64,000 nucleotides of DNA from contig NZ_CP170197.1 in the NCBI RefSeq assembly GCF_047300855.1, positions 2,108,001-2,172,000 of the forward strand. Reading direction: 5' to 3'. Origin of the DNA: Sulfuriferula sp047300855. GTDB taxonomy: Bacteria; Pseudomonadota; Gammaproteobacteria; Burkholderiales; Sulfuriferulaceae. Positions within the stretch are counted from its first letter, which is position 1. Every line of letters begins with the position of its first letter. Below the pieces are notes generated by a model. The model was given only the letters and a program-made list of their open reading frames with translations, searched no databases and was not told where the DNA came from. Position numbers and translations under genes: made by a program. This document shows positions 53,935 through 61,878 of the stretch, piece after piece.

Positions 53935-54459
53935 CTAGCGAGCGCTGGATTTCGTGGCCTTAACCGGCTCCGCACCTTCAGTTTTTTCAAGTTCGTGCTT
54001 ACGCTTTAGCATTGCTTTACCGAGTGTGGCAGTGTCGACTTTGGCCTTCTTTGCCTTGGGAAACATCTTTTCTTCTTCTTCCTTCACGTGATGATCGATG
54101 TTTTCGCCGAGCACCGTTACTTTTGCATCATAGTGATCTTCGCCAGGCCTCATTCCCCTTAATTGGGCAATCAGGTTTTTTGCGCCGTCATGCTCTACAT
54201 CCGCTTCGTCCATCAAATCTTCATCACTAATAGCAGCCCGCACTGCTGGGTAGAAGATTTCTTCCTCAATTTGGGCATGAATAGTCAACTCCATACATAT
54301 CTGCCCGACCAGAGTGGCCTTGGCTTCATCAGACGCATCACTTTTGCTCAATTTTTTAAAATCCCCAAATAGCTTTTTCACCTTCTTGTGATCCTGGGTA
54401 AGCAATGCGTATGCGTCATGTTCGGATTTTGTAGCGGATTTATGGGTGGCTGTCGTCAT
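53935..54459 (-). CDS. Hemerythrin HHE-domain protein
   Basis: A 174-residue cytoplasmic four-helix protein with the iron-binding histidines and glutamates of the HHE family: LLTQDHKKVKKLF, HAQIEEEIFYP, ADVEHDGAKNL and NIDHHVKEEEEKMFPKA. Such proteins bind a diiron centre and have been linked to oxygen, nitric oxide or oxidative-stress responses. The C-terminus is a Lys/Glu-rich tail. A gap of 444 bases separates it from the next gene; that gap carries site B and no other support for a gene. Confidence 0.9.
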   Translation of the reverse strand: MTTATHKSATKSEHDAYALLTQDHKKVKKLFGDFKKLSKSDASDEAKATLVGQICMELTIHAQIEEEIFYPAVRAAISDEDLMDEADVEHDGAKNLIAQLRGMRPGEDHYDAKVTVLGENIDHHVKEEEEKMFPKAKKAKVDTATLGKAMLKRKHELEKTEGAEPVKATKSSAR

Positions 54460-54789
54460 GGATTTCCCCTTGGCTGTTTGGACGATGGAAATAACTCATC
54501 CCCTAAATCGAGGTCACTCGAAACAGAACCGCTGCTACGAATGACCCACAAAAATGAATGACAAGCTTTCCTGGAAACAAGCTTAATCGAGACAGACCAA
54601 ACCAGTCAGTACGGATGCGAACATATCCTTTATCTAGCCGCTGAAAATTGGCAATGCACCCAGAACTTCCTTTCCTCAATGCCGGCTTACGCGCCAGCCG
54701 GGAGCCTGCTTATTTTTTGAACACTTCCAGCGGGTGCGGGATGAACATCAAGCATTTAATTTTGCCCAGCGAAGGGGTGCACTCACGTA

Positions 54790-54805
54790 TGTGCGACAGC
54801 GTACA
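54790..54805 (+). promoter_or_regulatory. Palindromic operator site B
   Basis: TGTGCGACAGCGTACA followed by GAC, identical to site A over 20 bases. A -10-like GATAAA (54825-54830) begins 27.5 bases from its centre, and the entericidin start is 99 bases downstream of its last base. The next 13 bases form a small CAGAC-TTC-GTCTG hairpin (54804-54816). Confidence 0.75.
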
Positions 54806-54903
54806 GACTTCGTCTGCCTTGCCCGATAAAGTCATACCAGCTTTGAAATCGCCGTCACAAGGTTTCGAGGCTTTTTATTCAGCGTTTAACTCAGGAGAAA
54901 ACC

Positions 54904-55062
54904 ATGACCAGGAAAATTTTATCCGCCTTAATAATGGCCGGAACACTGGGGATGCTGCTCAGCGTTTCGGCTTGCAATACCGTGGCGGGCGCCGGTAAAG
55001 ACGTTGAACGTGCAGGCGATGCCATTCACGACAAAGCCCGGGATGTTCAGAACAAGAATTAA
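54904..55062 (+). CDS. Entericidin-family small lipoprotein
   Basis: A 52-residue lipoprotein: charged start MTRKILS, hydrophobic core, and a lipobox ending at Cys24 (SVSAC), followed by NTVAGAGKDVERAGDAIHDKA, the signature of entericidin A/B. Entericidins are stress-induced outer-membrane lipoproteins of the ecnAB type. An AGGAG site lies directly upstream (CTCAGGAGAAAACC). Operator site B is upstream and a terminator is just downstream, so this is a monocistronic unit. Confidence 0.88.
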   Translation: MTRKILSALIMAGTLGMLLSVSACNTVAGAGKDVERAGDAIHDKARDVQNKN

Positions 55063-55083
55063 GGCCATACCCGCAATAAATAT

Positions 55084-55110
55084 AAAGGCTCTGCATGGAG
55101 CCTTTTTTTT
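55084..55110 (+). terminator. Rho-independent terminator after entericidin
   Basis: AAAGGCTC and GAGCCTTT form a stem with a small loop, followed by a run of eight T residues. It lies about 20 bases after the stop codon. Confidence 0.88.
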
Positions 55111-55719
55111 ATGCCTGCTGCGGCGTGAAACTCGCAAGAACGATCAGCTACTTTGGGATGGGCTTTTCCTGATTTTGTGAAACGGCACATCGCTACAACA
55201 ATGGTTGGCGTGAGTGGCCAGTTGAGGGCGCTTATTTGCGATATAGGCGCCGGTGCTCAAGCCGGATTTTGGGTCGTATCGGGGATGGCTTTTGTCTCAC
55301 GTGTTCTGCGCCGCGCTCGTTAGGGATATCTCCCTCCGCTTTTCAGCGACGTTGTTTTTGGACTTTTACTCGGCTGTCTTGGGTAGAGATCATGATGGGC
55401 CCTGAAGGGTCGGCGCTACAATCTTCTGGCTAACGAAAAGCCACATCTGTACGCTAGCGCACCGATCAAATTCATCCGGGCCGTTATATTGGCAACATGG
55501 CTACAATTCTGCTGTGTTTTGCATAGGATTACGATGTAGCGGTCGCCGCCCTGGAACCTCGATACTGGTACGGGGGATTAACGCATCTTTAGTAAAGGCG
55601 CCAACATTCAAACAGGCTCGGCTTGGTCTTTTGATCGCATAATAATAGCCCCCATAGAACACTTTCGATTTCGGCATTTCGCCAATAACAAGCTAGCAGC
55701 ACTTTCTATTTTGGATGTC
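55111..55719. other. Long gap between entericidin terminator and AI-2E permease gene
   Basis: About 600 bases without a supported gene. The short frames present lack a ribosome-binding site or any recognisable protein. The only clear element is operator site D at 55448-55463, with the predicted transcription start for the permease near 55497, so the first part is probably not transcribed with the permease. Confidence 0.6.
55448..55463 (+). promoter_or_regulatory. Palindromic operator site D
   Basis: TGTACGCTAGCGCACC, matching the palindrome with one deviation at the last base. A good -10-like TATATT (55485-55490) begins 29.5 bases from its centre. The predicted transcript has a leader of about 220 bases before the AI-2E permease ATG. 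Confidence 0.68.
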
Positions 55720-56910
55720 ATGATGAAAGAACCCCCTTCTCAAGTGGCGCCATTCAATACAGTTGAAGGTATGGCTGCCCCCGCCAATACCGATAATGCG
55801 ACGCTTCCCCCCACGCATGACACGGTGAATGCGCGCAACTTGGCGCTGACCCTTCTCGCTGTCATCGCGCTGATATTTGCACTTGATTGGGCCCAGGTTT
55901 TTGTCATTTCCATCCTGCTTGGAATTTTATTTGCCTATACGCTCAATCCGCTGGTGGCGTGGCTGGAATTAATCAAAATCCCGCGTGTATTGGGAGCCAC
56001 TATAGTCATGCTCACCGTGGTCAGCGCGGGATTGCTTTGCACCTACGCTTTACGCGGGGAAATGCAGACGATACTGGATCAGTTACCCAAGGCTGCCAGC
56101 AAGTTGTCGTCCGTAACAAGTCATTTGCAACGTGGCCAGCTTAGTAACATGCAAAAAGTACAGATCGCTGCAAATGAAATTGAAAAAGCCACCAATCAGG
56201 TTGCCGCCACTCCGGAGGCTAACAAGCGAGTGAAGACCTATGTGGTCGTCGATCCATCTCCATTCAAGCTGAGCAATTTATTATGGTCAGGCTGGACGGG
56301 CCTGCTAACCTTTTTCGGGCAGGCTGTCATGGTGGCATTCCTCACCTATTTTCTGCTGCTGTCGGGGGATACTTTCAAGCGCAAACTGGTACGTCTGGCA
56401 GGGCCCACCCTGACCAGGAGAAAAATTACCGTTCATATTCTGGATGACATTAACAATTCCATCCAGAGTTACATGTTCATGCTGTTGATCACCAACGCCA
56501 TGGTAGGTATTTTCACCTGGGCGGCCTTCTCCTGGCTGGGCCTGGAAAACGCAGGGGCCTGGGCGGCAGCGGCAAGCCTGTTGCATATCATTCCCTATTT
56601 TGGCCCCGTGATTACTGCCTCCGTTACCGGCATGGCAGCGTTCATCCAGTTCGATTCGATTTCACCAGCACTACAGGTGGCCGGCGCGTCGTTGCTGATA
56701 GCCACCATCATTGGCACCCTGGTCACCACCTGGATGACAGGCAGGTTTGCAAAAATGAATACAGCAGCAGTGTTTATTTCCCTGCTGTTCTGGACCTGGC
56801 TATGGGGCATATGGGGCATGCTGCTCAGCATACCCATCATCGTCATCGTTCGGGTCGTGTCGCAGCATATAGAACCGTTGCATCCTGTGGCAGAGTTGCT
56901 GGGAGACTAA
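55720..56910 (+). CDS. AI-2E family transporter (PerM-like permease)
   Basis: A 396-residue membrane protein of the PerM/TqsA family, with a Pro/Thr-rich N-terminus, several helices (VIALIFALDWAQVFVISILLGILFAYTLNPLV), a large extracytoplasmic loop around residues 120-185 and the family core FLTYFLLLSGDTFKRKLV. Substrates differ among members: AI-2 export, Na+/H+ exchange or unknown. The ATG at 55720 (followed by a second at 55723) is preferred; a TTG at 55711 is also in frame. It is preceded by operator site D and followed by site E. Confidence 0.88.
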   Translation: MMKEPPSQVAPFNTVEGMAAPANTDNATLPPTHDTVNARNLALTLLAVIALIFALDWAQVFVISILLGILFAYTLNPLVAWLELIKIPRVLGATIVMLTVVSAGLLCTYALRGEMQTILDQLPKAASKLSSVTSHLQRGQLSNMQKVQIAANEIEKATNQVAATPEANKRVKTYVVVDPSPFKLSNLLWSGWTGLLTFFGQAVMVAFLTYFLLLSGDTFKRKLVRLAGPTLTRRKITVHILDDINNSIQSYMFMLLITNAMVGIFTWAAFSWLGLENAGAWAAAASLLHIIPYFGPVITASVTGMAAFIQFDSISPALQVAGASLLIATIIGTLVTTWMTGRFAKMNTAAVFISLLFWTWLWGIWGMLLSIPIIVIVRVVSQHIEPLHPVAELLGD

Positions 56911-56955
56911 GCAGACCACTGGATAGATAGCGGGCATGCAGAGCATTTGGAATTA

Positions 56956-56971
56956 TGTGCGGTACCGAACA
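56956..56971 (+). promoter_or_regulatory. Palindromic operator site E
   Basis: TGTGCGGTACCGAACA followed by GA, as at sites A-C. A -10-like TATCAT (56994-56999) begins 30.5 bases from its centre. The first supported gene starts about 200 bases further on, with a 48-codon leader frame between. Confidence 0.65.
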
Positions 56972-57062
56972 GAAACGTCCGGATAAGAGCCGGTATCATT
57001 TTAAACATGTGGGGGCTGACAACCCCAAACTCTGAAAGTCGATAACAAACCGGGCTCACATA

Positions 57063-57209
57063 ATGCTAAAAATCCGCTCCATGTTAATTTTACTCGGCAT
57101 GCTCCCGAACGCATGGAGCAGCAGCATGAGTTGCAACAGCGCAATTACCGTTACCGGTGTACCTCCCCGTCACAATATAAAAGTACTTCTTCAGGAGAAA
57201 ATGGCATGA
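57063..57209 (+). CDS. Possible 48-residue leader peptide
   Basis: A 48-codon frame in the leader of the next gene, with a signal-like start (MLKIRSMLILLGMLPNAW) and one cysteine. Its TGA overlaps the ATG of the next gene (ATGA at 57206-57209), which would allow translational coupling. There is no clear ribosome-binding site in front, so it may be chance. The strong AGGAG site of the next gene lies inside this frame. Confidence 0.3.
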   Translation: MLKIRSMLILLGMLPNAWSSSMSCNSAITVTGVPPRHNIKVLLQEKMA

Positions 57210-57418
57210 ATGCAGCCAAGATGTTAGCAATCGTACTGATCGTGGCCGGTGGCCTGGGATTGGCGTACGGGGGTTTCACTTATACCAAGGAAACCCATCA
57301 AGCCAAACTGGGTCCGATAGAATTGTCGGTCAAGGATACGCAAACCGTAAACATTCCAATCTGGGCTGGCTTGGGCGCGATTGTCGCAGGCGTATTCCTG
57401 CTTACTCTGCGCAAGTAG
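57206..57418 (+). CDS. Small two-helix membrane protein
   Basis: A 70-residue protein with two hydrophobic helices (residues ~5-23 and ~51-67) and a short polar loop between (YTKETHQAKLGPIELSV). The loop should be periplasmic. An AGGAG site at 57193 supports the ATG at 57206. Similar small proteins of unknown function occur with DUF883 genes in betaproteobacteria; I cannot name the family. It lies downstream of operator site E. Confidence 0.75.
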   Translation: MNAAKMLAIVLIVAGGLGLAYGGFTYTKETHQAKLGPIELSVKDTQTVNIPIWAGLGAIVAGVFLLTLRK

Positions 57419-57523
57419 CTTGAGTCCATAGCCGATGGGTGTGTCCATGAATCACGGACGGACCCATGCAGTATTTTGCCTGTTTTTTTACAGTCAACCG
57501 TACGGTAAAAAGACAGGATTTCC

Positions 57524-57871
57524 ATGAACGCAACAACACCAGCAACGGAGAAAAGTATGGATAGGTTTTCTGATGAAATTACCAAAGAACAGTTGATCGC
57601 CGATTTCAAAGTGGTGATAGCGGATGCAGAAGCATTGCTGAAAGCAACTGCCAACCAGGGCGGCGAGAAGCTGACCGAGTTACGCGCCAAGGCGGAAGAA
57701 TCCCTCCGGGTCGCAAAAGCCGGTATCGCTGAGGCGCAGGCGGCACTGCTTGTAAAAGCCAAAGCCGCAGCCCAGGCAACCGACGCTTATGTCCATGAAT
57801 ACCCGTGGCAAGCCATCGGCGCCGTCGCTGGCGTCAGTCTGGTAATCGGCATACTTATCGGGCGCCGCTAA
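57524..57871 (+). CDS. DUF883 (ElaB/YqjD-like) membrane-anchored protein
   Basis: A 115-residue protein with a helical, Ala/Lys-rich body and a C-terminal membrane anchor ending in GxxxGxxxG...GRR (AVAGVSLVIGILIGRR). This is the ElaB/YqjD pattern; E. coli members are stress-induced and bind ribosomes at the inner membrane. The CDS follows the previous gene by about 105 bases. The palindrome ACCGTACGGT (57497-57506) lies just upstream and does not match the operator described here. Confidence 0.9.
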   Translation: MNATTPATEKSMDRFSDEITKEQLIADFKVVIADAEALLKATANQGGEKLTELRAKAEESLRVAKAGIAEAQAALLVKAKAAAQATDAYVHEYPWQAIGAVAGVSLVIGILIGRR

Positions 57872-58141
57872 GTTGCTTCGCCAGATCACCCCCCGTGGGC
57901 AAGGATCGGCTCAATGCCGGCGTTGCTTTGGCGCTGGCCAACCAGAATCTGATCGCATCTGAATGGGGTGGAATGACTGCCGTATTACTCTCAGATCACG
58001 CATCAATGCAGCAGGGAGCGCTGTAGCCATCGGATAAACCCCTGCAACATCCACCAAAGTCTGACAGACTTGCTGGGTGCAAAGCGTGTATGCTGTTCGC
58101 GTGATGATCGCACCGTCCGGTCGATTATTCTGAGACCGCCT

Positions 58142-58903
58142 ATGGATACTGCACACAGCCCCAATCAAAACCATCTGCTCGCCGCTCTGCCTGACGCTGA
58201 ATTCGAGCGTATTGCGCCACACCTCGAACGCGTGGCGATGCCGCTCGGTGAGGTACTTTATGAATCCGGCGGCCAGTTACAGCACGTCTATTTCCCGACG
58301 ACCGCCATCGTGTCGCTGCACTATGTCACCGAGAGCGGCGCCTCGTCCGAAATCGCCGGGGTGGGCAACGAAGGCGTACTCGGCATTTCGCTTTTCATGG
58401 GCGGGAATACCACGCCGAGCCGGGCCATTGTGCAGACGGGGGGCCACGGTTACCAACTCAAGGCACCGCTGCTGATGGAGGAATTCAATCGCGTCGGTGG
58501 GCGTCGTGCCGGGGTGATGCAACACTTGCTCTTGCGCTACACCCAGGCGTTGATAACACAAATATCCCAAACTGCAGTATGCAACCGCCATCATTCGGTG
58601 GAGCAGCAATTGTGCAGATGGCTATTGCTCACACTTGATCGCCTGCCCTCCAGTGAACTGACCATGACCCAGGAGCTGATTGCCGGCATGCTCGGTGTGC
58701 GGCGTGAAGGCATCACCGAGGCTGCTGGGCATTTGCAGCAAGCGGGGTTCATTCGCTACCGGCGCGGCCATATTACCGTGGTCAATCGGGCTGGCCTGGA
58801 GTCCCGCGTGTGTGAATGCTATGGGGTGGTCAAGAAAGAACATGATCGATTACTGTGTGATGTACGCAATCGCCAGGAATTCCCGCTTACCGGTCACGCT
58901 TAG
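58142..58903 (+). CDS. Crp/Fnr family regulator (paralogue 2)
   Basis: A 253-residue regulator very similar to the one at 41785. It has a cNMP-type N-terminal barrel, NRHHSVEQQLCRWLL, and the HTH MTQELIAGMLGVRREGITEAAGHL, with the same Arg-Glu contact pair. The C-terminus ends CECYGVVKKEHDRLL as in the paralogue. The ATG at 58142 is used; the upstream open frame gives non-family residues. The near-identical recognition helices suggest both bind the same or a closely related operator. Site F lies 43 bases after its stop. Confidence 0.88.
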   Translation: MDTAHSPNQNHLLAALPDAEFERIAPHLERVAMPLGEVLYESGGQLQHVYFPTTAIVSLHYVTESGASSEIAGVGNEGVLGISLFMGGNTTPSRAIVQTGGHGYQLKAPLLMEEFNRVGGRRAGVMQHLLLRYTQALITQISQTAVCNRHHSVEQQLCRWLLLTLDRLPSSELTMTQELIAGMLGVRREGITEAAGHLQQAGFIRYRRGHITVVNRAGLESRVCECYGVVKKEHDRLLCDVRNRQEFPLTGHA

Positions 58904-58945
58904 TCCTTCGCCTTGTTTCCCACTTTGCATAATAGCGCCGTCAAC

Positions 58946-58961
58946 TGTGCGATAACGCACG
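58946..58961 (+). promoter_or_regulatory. Palindromic operator site F
   Basis: TGTGCGATAACGCACG, one deviation at the last base. A good -10-like CATAAT (58984-58989) begins 30.5 bases from its centre. It lies between Crp/Fnr paralogue 2 and the hybrid histidine kinase, about 200 bases before the latter. Confidence 0.65.
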
Positions 58962-59161
58962 GACTGCGCCAGAACTCAAGCACCATAATGGAAAATGCTT
59001 ATCCAAAATTCATTCACTGACTTAATCATCCCGCCCCCAGCGCCCGCTTTGCAAAAGCATGCATTCTTTATCCAGGATGAGCGTATAACTAGGCGGGTGC
59101 TACCCGCACCTTCGGCCACGCGATCCGTCTCGCCAATTCGCGCTTTAATCTAAGGACGTCC

Positions 59162-60865
59162 ATGCCCGAAATAATCCGCGATTCCGCCATTCAAAAAACC
59201 GCTACGGCGGATGGCATCTCCGAGCTGCGGCGCCAGGAAGTTCTGCTTAAAACCGGGGCCTTGCAGAACGCGATTCTCAATAGTGCCAATTTCTCGATTA
59301 TCGCCACTGACGAGAAAGGCATCATTCAGCTATTCAATATCGGCGCCGAGCGCATGCTAGGCTATCAGGCCACCGAAGTCGTGAACAAGATCAGCCCCAG
59401 CGACATTCATGACCCGCAAGAAGTCGAGGCACGCGCGCGCGCTTTGAGCGCGGAGCTGACCACGACGATTATGCCGGGCTTCGAGGCGCTGGCCTACAAG
59501 GCTTCGCGTGGGATCGACGACAGCTACGATTTGACCTATATCTGCAAGGACGGCAGCCGCTTCCCGGCGACCGTGTCGATCACGGTGCTGCGCGATGATT
59601 ATGATGACATTATCGGCTATCTGTTGATTGGGGCAGACAACTCGGTGCGCAAGCAGGTGGAAGCGGAGCTGACCAACGCCAAGGCCGCGGCGGAAAAAGC
59701 CAACCTCGCCAAATCGGATTTTTTGTCCAGCATGAGTCATGAGTTGCGCTCTCCGCTCAATGCAATCCTCGGTTTCGCCCAATTGATGGAGACTGGTGCG
59801 CCGCACCCTACACCCACCCAAAAGGCCAGCATCGACCAGATTCTCCAGGCGGGATGGTATCTGCTGGAATTGATTAACCAGATTCTCGATCTCGCGTTGA
59901 TCGAGTCGGGCAAACTGTCTTTGTCGCAGGAGCCCATGTCGCTGCTCGAGGTCATGCTCGAATGCCAGGCCATGATCGAGCCGCAGGCGCAAAAAAGCAG
60001 CATCCACATCAGCTTCCCCCAGATCGAAATTCTTTACTTTGTGCATGCCGATCGAACCCGGGTAAAGCAGGTTATTCTCAACCTGCTTTCCAACGCGATC
60101 AAATACAACCGCCCAAACGGGACTGTGGAAGTGACCTGCAGCGTGAATCAATTGGGGCGCGTCCGCGTCAGCGTGCAGGATACCGGCCAGGGTTTGCCGC
60201 CCGAAAAGCTCGCACAACTTTTCCAGCCCTTTAATCGTCTCGGACAAGAAGCCAGCGCCGAGGAAGGCACCGGTATCGGCCTCGTGGTGAGCAAGCGCCT
60301 GGTTGAATTGATGGGGGGCGAAATCGGGGTGGAAAGCACGGTTGGAATGGGTTGTGTGTTCTGGTTCGAACTGAACCTGGCGGCTGAACCGCAAATCGCC
60401 CCTGGTTCAGACGTACCGCTGGCGTTGCTGCAAGCGCTTGTTCAACCCGGCGCTGCGCTGCGCACCGTGCTGTATGTAGAAGACAACCGTGCCAATATGC
60501 AACTGGTCGAGCAACTTATCACACGCCGTCCCGACTTGCGTTTGCTGGGCGCAGGTGATGGCACCCGCGGTATCGCGCTGGCGCGCACCCATCAGCCGAA
60601 TGTAATCGTGATGGACATCAATCTGCCTGGCATCAGCGGTATCCAGGCGCTGAAAATCCTGCGCCAAGATCCGGCAACGGCGCATATCCCGGTGCTTGCC
60701 CTCAGCGCCAACGCCATGCCCCACGATATCAAGAAAGGCCTGGAGGCGGGATTCTTCCGCTATCTCACCAAGCCGATCAAGGTCAACGAGTTCATGAAGA
60801 CACTGGATCAGGCGCTGGAATTCGCTGAAACAGGTTTGGATAACGAATCGCAGCTCATCACCTAG
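59162..60865 (+). CDS. Hybrid PAS histidine kinase with receiver domain
   Basis: A 567-residue soluble kinase. A PAS domain spans residues ~30-165, followed by a dimerisation/phospho-acceptor domain with His193 in SSMSHELRSPLN, an ATPase domain with the N-box (NLLSNAIKYN) and G-boxes (VQDTGQGLP, GTGIGLVVSK), and a C-terminal receiver with phospho-acceptor Asp485 (VMDINLPG). No membrane segment, so the PAS domain must sense a cytoplasmic signal. The receiver-GGDEF gene begins 2 bases after its stop, making it the obvious partner. Operator site F lies upstream. Confidence 0.92.
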   Translation: MPEIIRDSAIQKTATADGISELRRQEVLLKTGALQNAILNSANFSIIATDEKGIIQLFNIGAERMLGYQATEVVNKISPSDIHDPQEVEARARALSAELTTTIMPGFEALAYKASRGIDDSYDLTYICKDGSRFPATVSITVLRDDYDDIIGYLLIGADNSVRKQVEAELTNAKAAAEKANLAKSDFLSSMSHELRSPLNAILGFAQLMETGAPHPTPTQKASIDQILQAGWYLLELINQILDLALIESGKLSLSQEPMSLLEVMLECQAMIEPQAQKSSIHISFPQIEILYFVHADRTRVKQVILNLLSNAIKYNRPNGTVEVTCSVNQLGRVRVSVQDTGQGLPPEKLAQLFQPFNRLGQEASAEEGTGIGLVVSKRLVELMGGEIGVESTVGMGCVFWFELNLAAEPQIAPGSDVPLALLQALVQPGAALRTVLYVEDNRANMQLVEQLITRRPDLRLLGAGDGTRGIALARTHQPNVIVMDINLPGISGIQALKILRQDPATAHIPVLALSANAMPHDIKKGLEAGFFRYLTKPIKVNEFMKTLDQALEFAETGLDNESQLIT

Positions 60866-60867
60866 CA

Positions 60868-61824
60868 ATGATAAGCGCCACTGATATTCTTGCCGCCAGC
60901 ATCCTGATCGTAGATGACAAGGAGGCAAATGTACTGCTGCTGGAACAAATGCTGCAGGAAGCCGGATACAGCCGCGTATCGTCTACGATGGATCCGCATA
61001 GCGTCAGCGCGCTGCATCGCGACTACCATTACGACCTGATTCTGCTCGATCTGCAAATGCCCGGGATGGATGGTTTCCAGGTGATGGAAAACCTGAAGGA
61101 ATGCGAAACAGACGGCTATGTTCCAGTACTCGTGATTACCGCTCAACCCGGCCACAAGCTGCGCGCATTGACCTCGGGCGCGAAGGATTTCGTATCCAAA
61201 CCGTTTGACCTGGTCGAAGTCAAGACGCGTATACACAACATGCTGGAAGTGCGCTTGTTGTACAAACAACTCGAGGATTACAGCCGTGCGCTGGAATCTC
61301 TGGCGCTGCACGACCCGCTGACCGGGCTGCCGAACAGGCGCTTGTTAATGGATAGACTTTCATTAGCCATCGCCCATGCACATAGAAATCAAAGCACCAT
61401 GGCGGTGATGTATCTGGATCTGGACGGGTTCAAGCTGATCAACGACACCCTGGGCCACGATGGTGGCGACACCTTACTGCAAATGGTCGCCGATCGACTG
61501 GTGGCCACGGTGCGCCGGGAGGACACGGTATCACGACTGGGTGGCGACGAATTTGTCATTGGCTTGTCGGAATTGAGTCACGCTGACGATGCGGTCAATA
61601 TGGTATCTAAAGTGATACAGGCGCTCGCGCAACCCTATAATATCCAAGGCCGCAACGTGAGCATGACCGCCAGCGTGGGTGTCGGTATTTATCCCACGCA
61701 TGGTTTGGCGGTGGATATCCTGATGAAGAACGCGGATCTGGCCTTGTATGAAGCAAAGCGCACCGGCAAGAACACCTATCGCATCGCTGCACACATCGAC
61801 CGGGTGGCGATGACAGGTAGTTAG
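60868..61824 (+). CDS. Receiver-GGDEF response regulator
   Basis: A 318-residue diguanylate cyclase response regulator. The receiver has the acidic pair Asp16-Asp17, phospho-acceptor Asp61 (LILLDLQMPG) and Lys111. The GGDEF domain has the intact motif at 225-229 with the inhibitory RxxD before it (RRED). It begins 2 bases after the hybrid kinase. Its receiver is almost identical in DNA to that of the next gene. Confidence 0.93.
   Translation: MISATDILAASILIVDDKEANVLLLEQMLQEAGYSRVSSTMDPHSVSALHRDYHYDLILLDLQMPGMDGFQVMENLKECETDGYVPVLVITAQPGHKLRALTSGAKDFVSKPFDLVEVKTRIHNMLEVRLLYKQLEDYSRALESLALHDPLTGLPNRRLLMDRLSLAIAHAHRNQSTMAVMYLDLDGFKLINDTLGHDGGDTLLQMVADRLVATVRREDTVSRLGGDEFVIGLSELSHADDAVNMVSKVIQALAQPYNIQGRNVSMTASVGVGIYPTHGLAVDILMKNADLALYEAKRTGKNTYRIAAHIDRVAMTGS
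60883..61275 (+). repeat. Duplicated receiver-domain segment, copy 1
   Basis: About 393 bases encoding the receiver domain, nearly identical to copy 2 at 61894-62286, offset by 1011 bases. Long stretches match exactly, including the segment around the phospho-acceptor Asp. Differences are scattered and mostly silent or conservative, which suggests a recent tandem duplication or gene conversion. Confidence 0.9.
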
Positions 61825-61878
61825 TTTTTCCATTCTTATCAGACTGAGTCGCAATACAAATTAAGGAAAGCGAATTTT

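Noticed and set aside
57497..57506. Perfect palindrome ACCGTACGGT upstream of the DUF883 gene
   Set aside because: Single occurrence, 10 bases, does not fit the TGTRCG-N4-CGNACA pattern or any known operator I can name.
59357..60394. A 345-codon minus-strand frame inside the hybrid kinase gene
   Set aside because: It mirrors the kinase in the antisense frame, with no ribosome-binding site and no domain.
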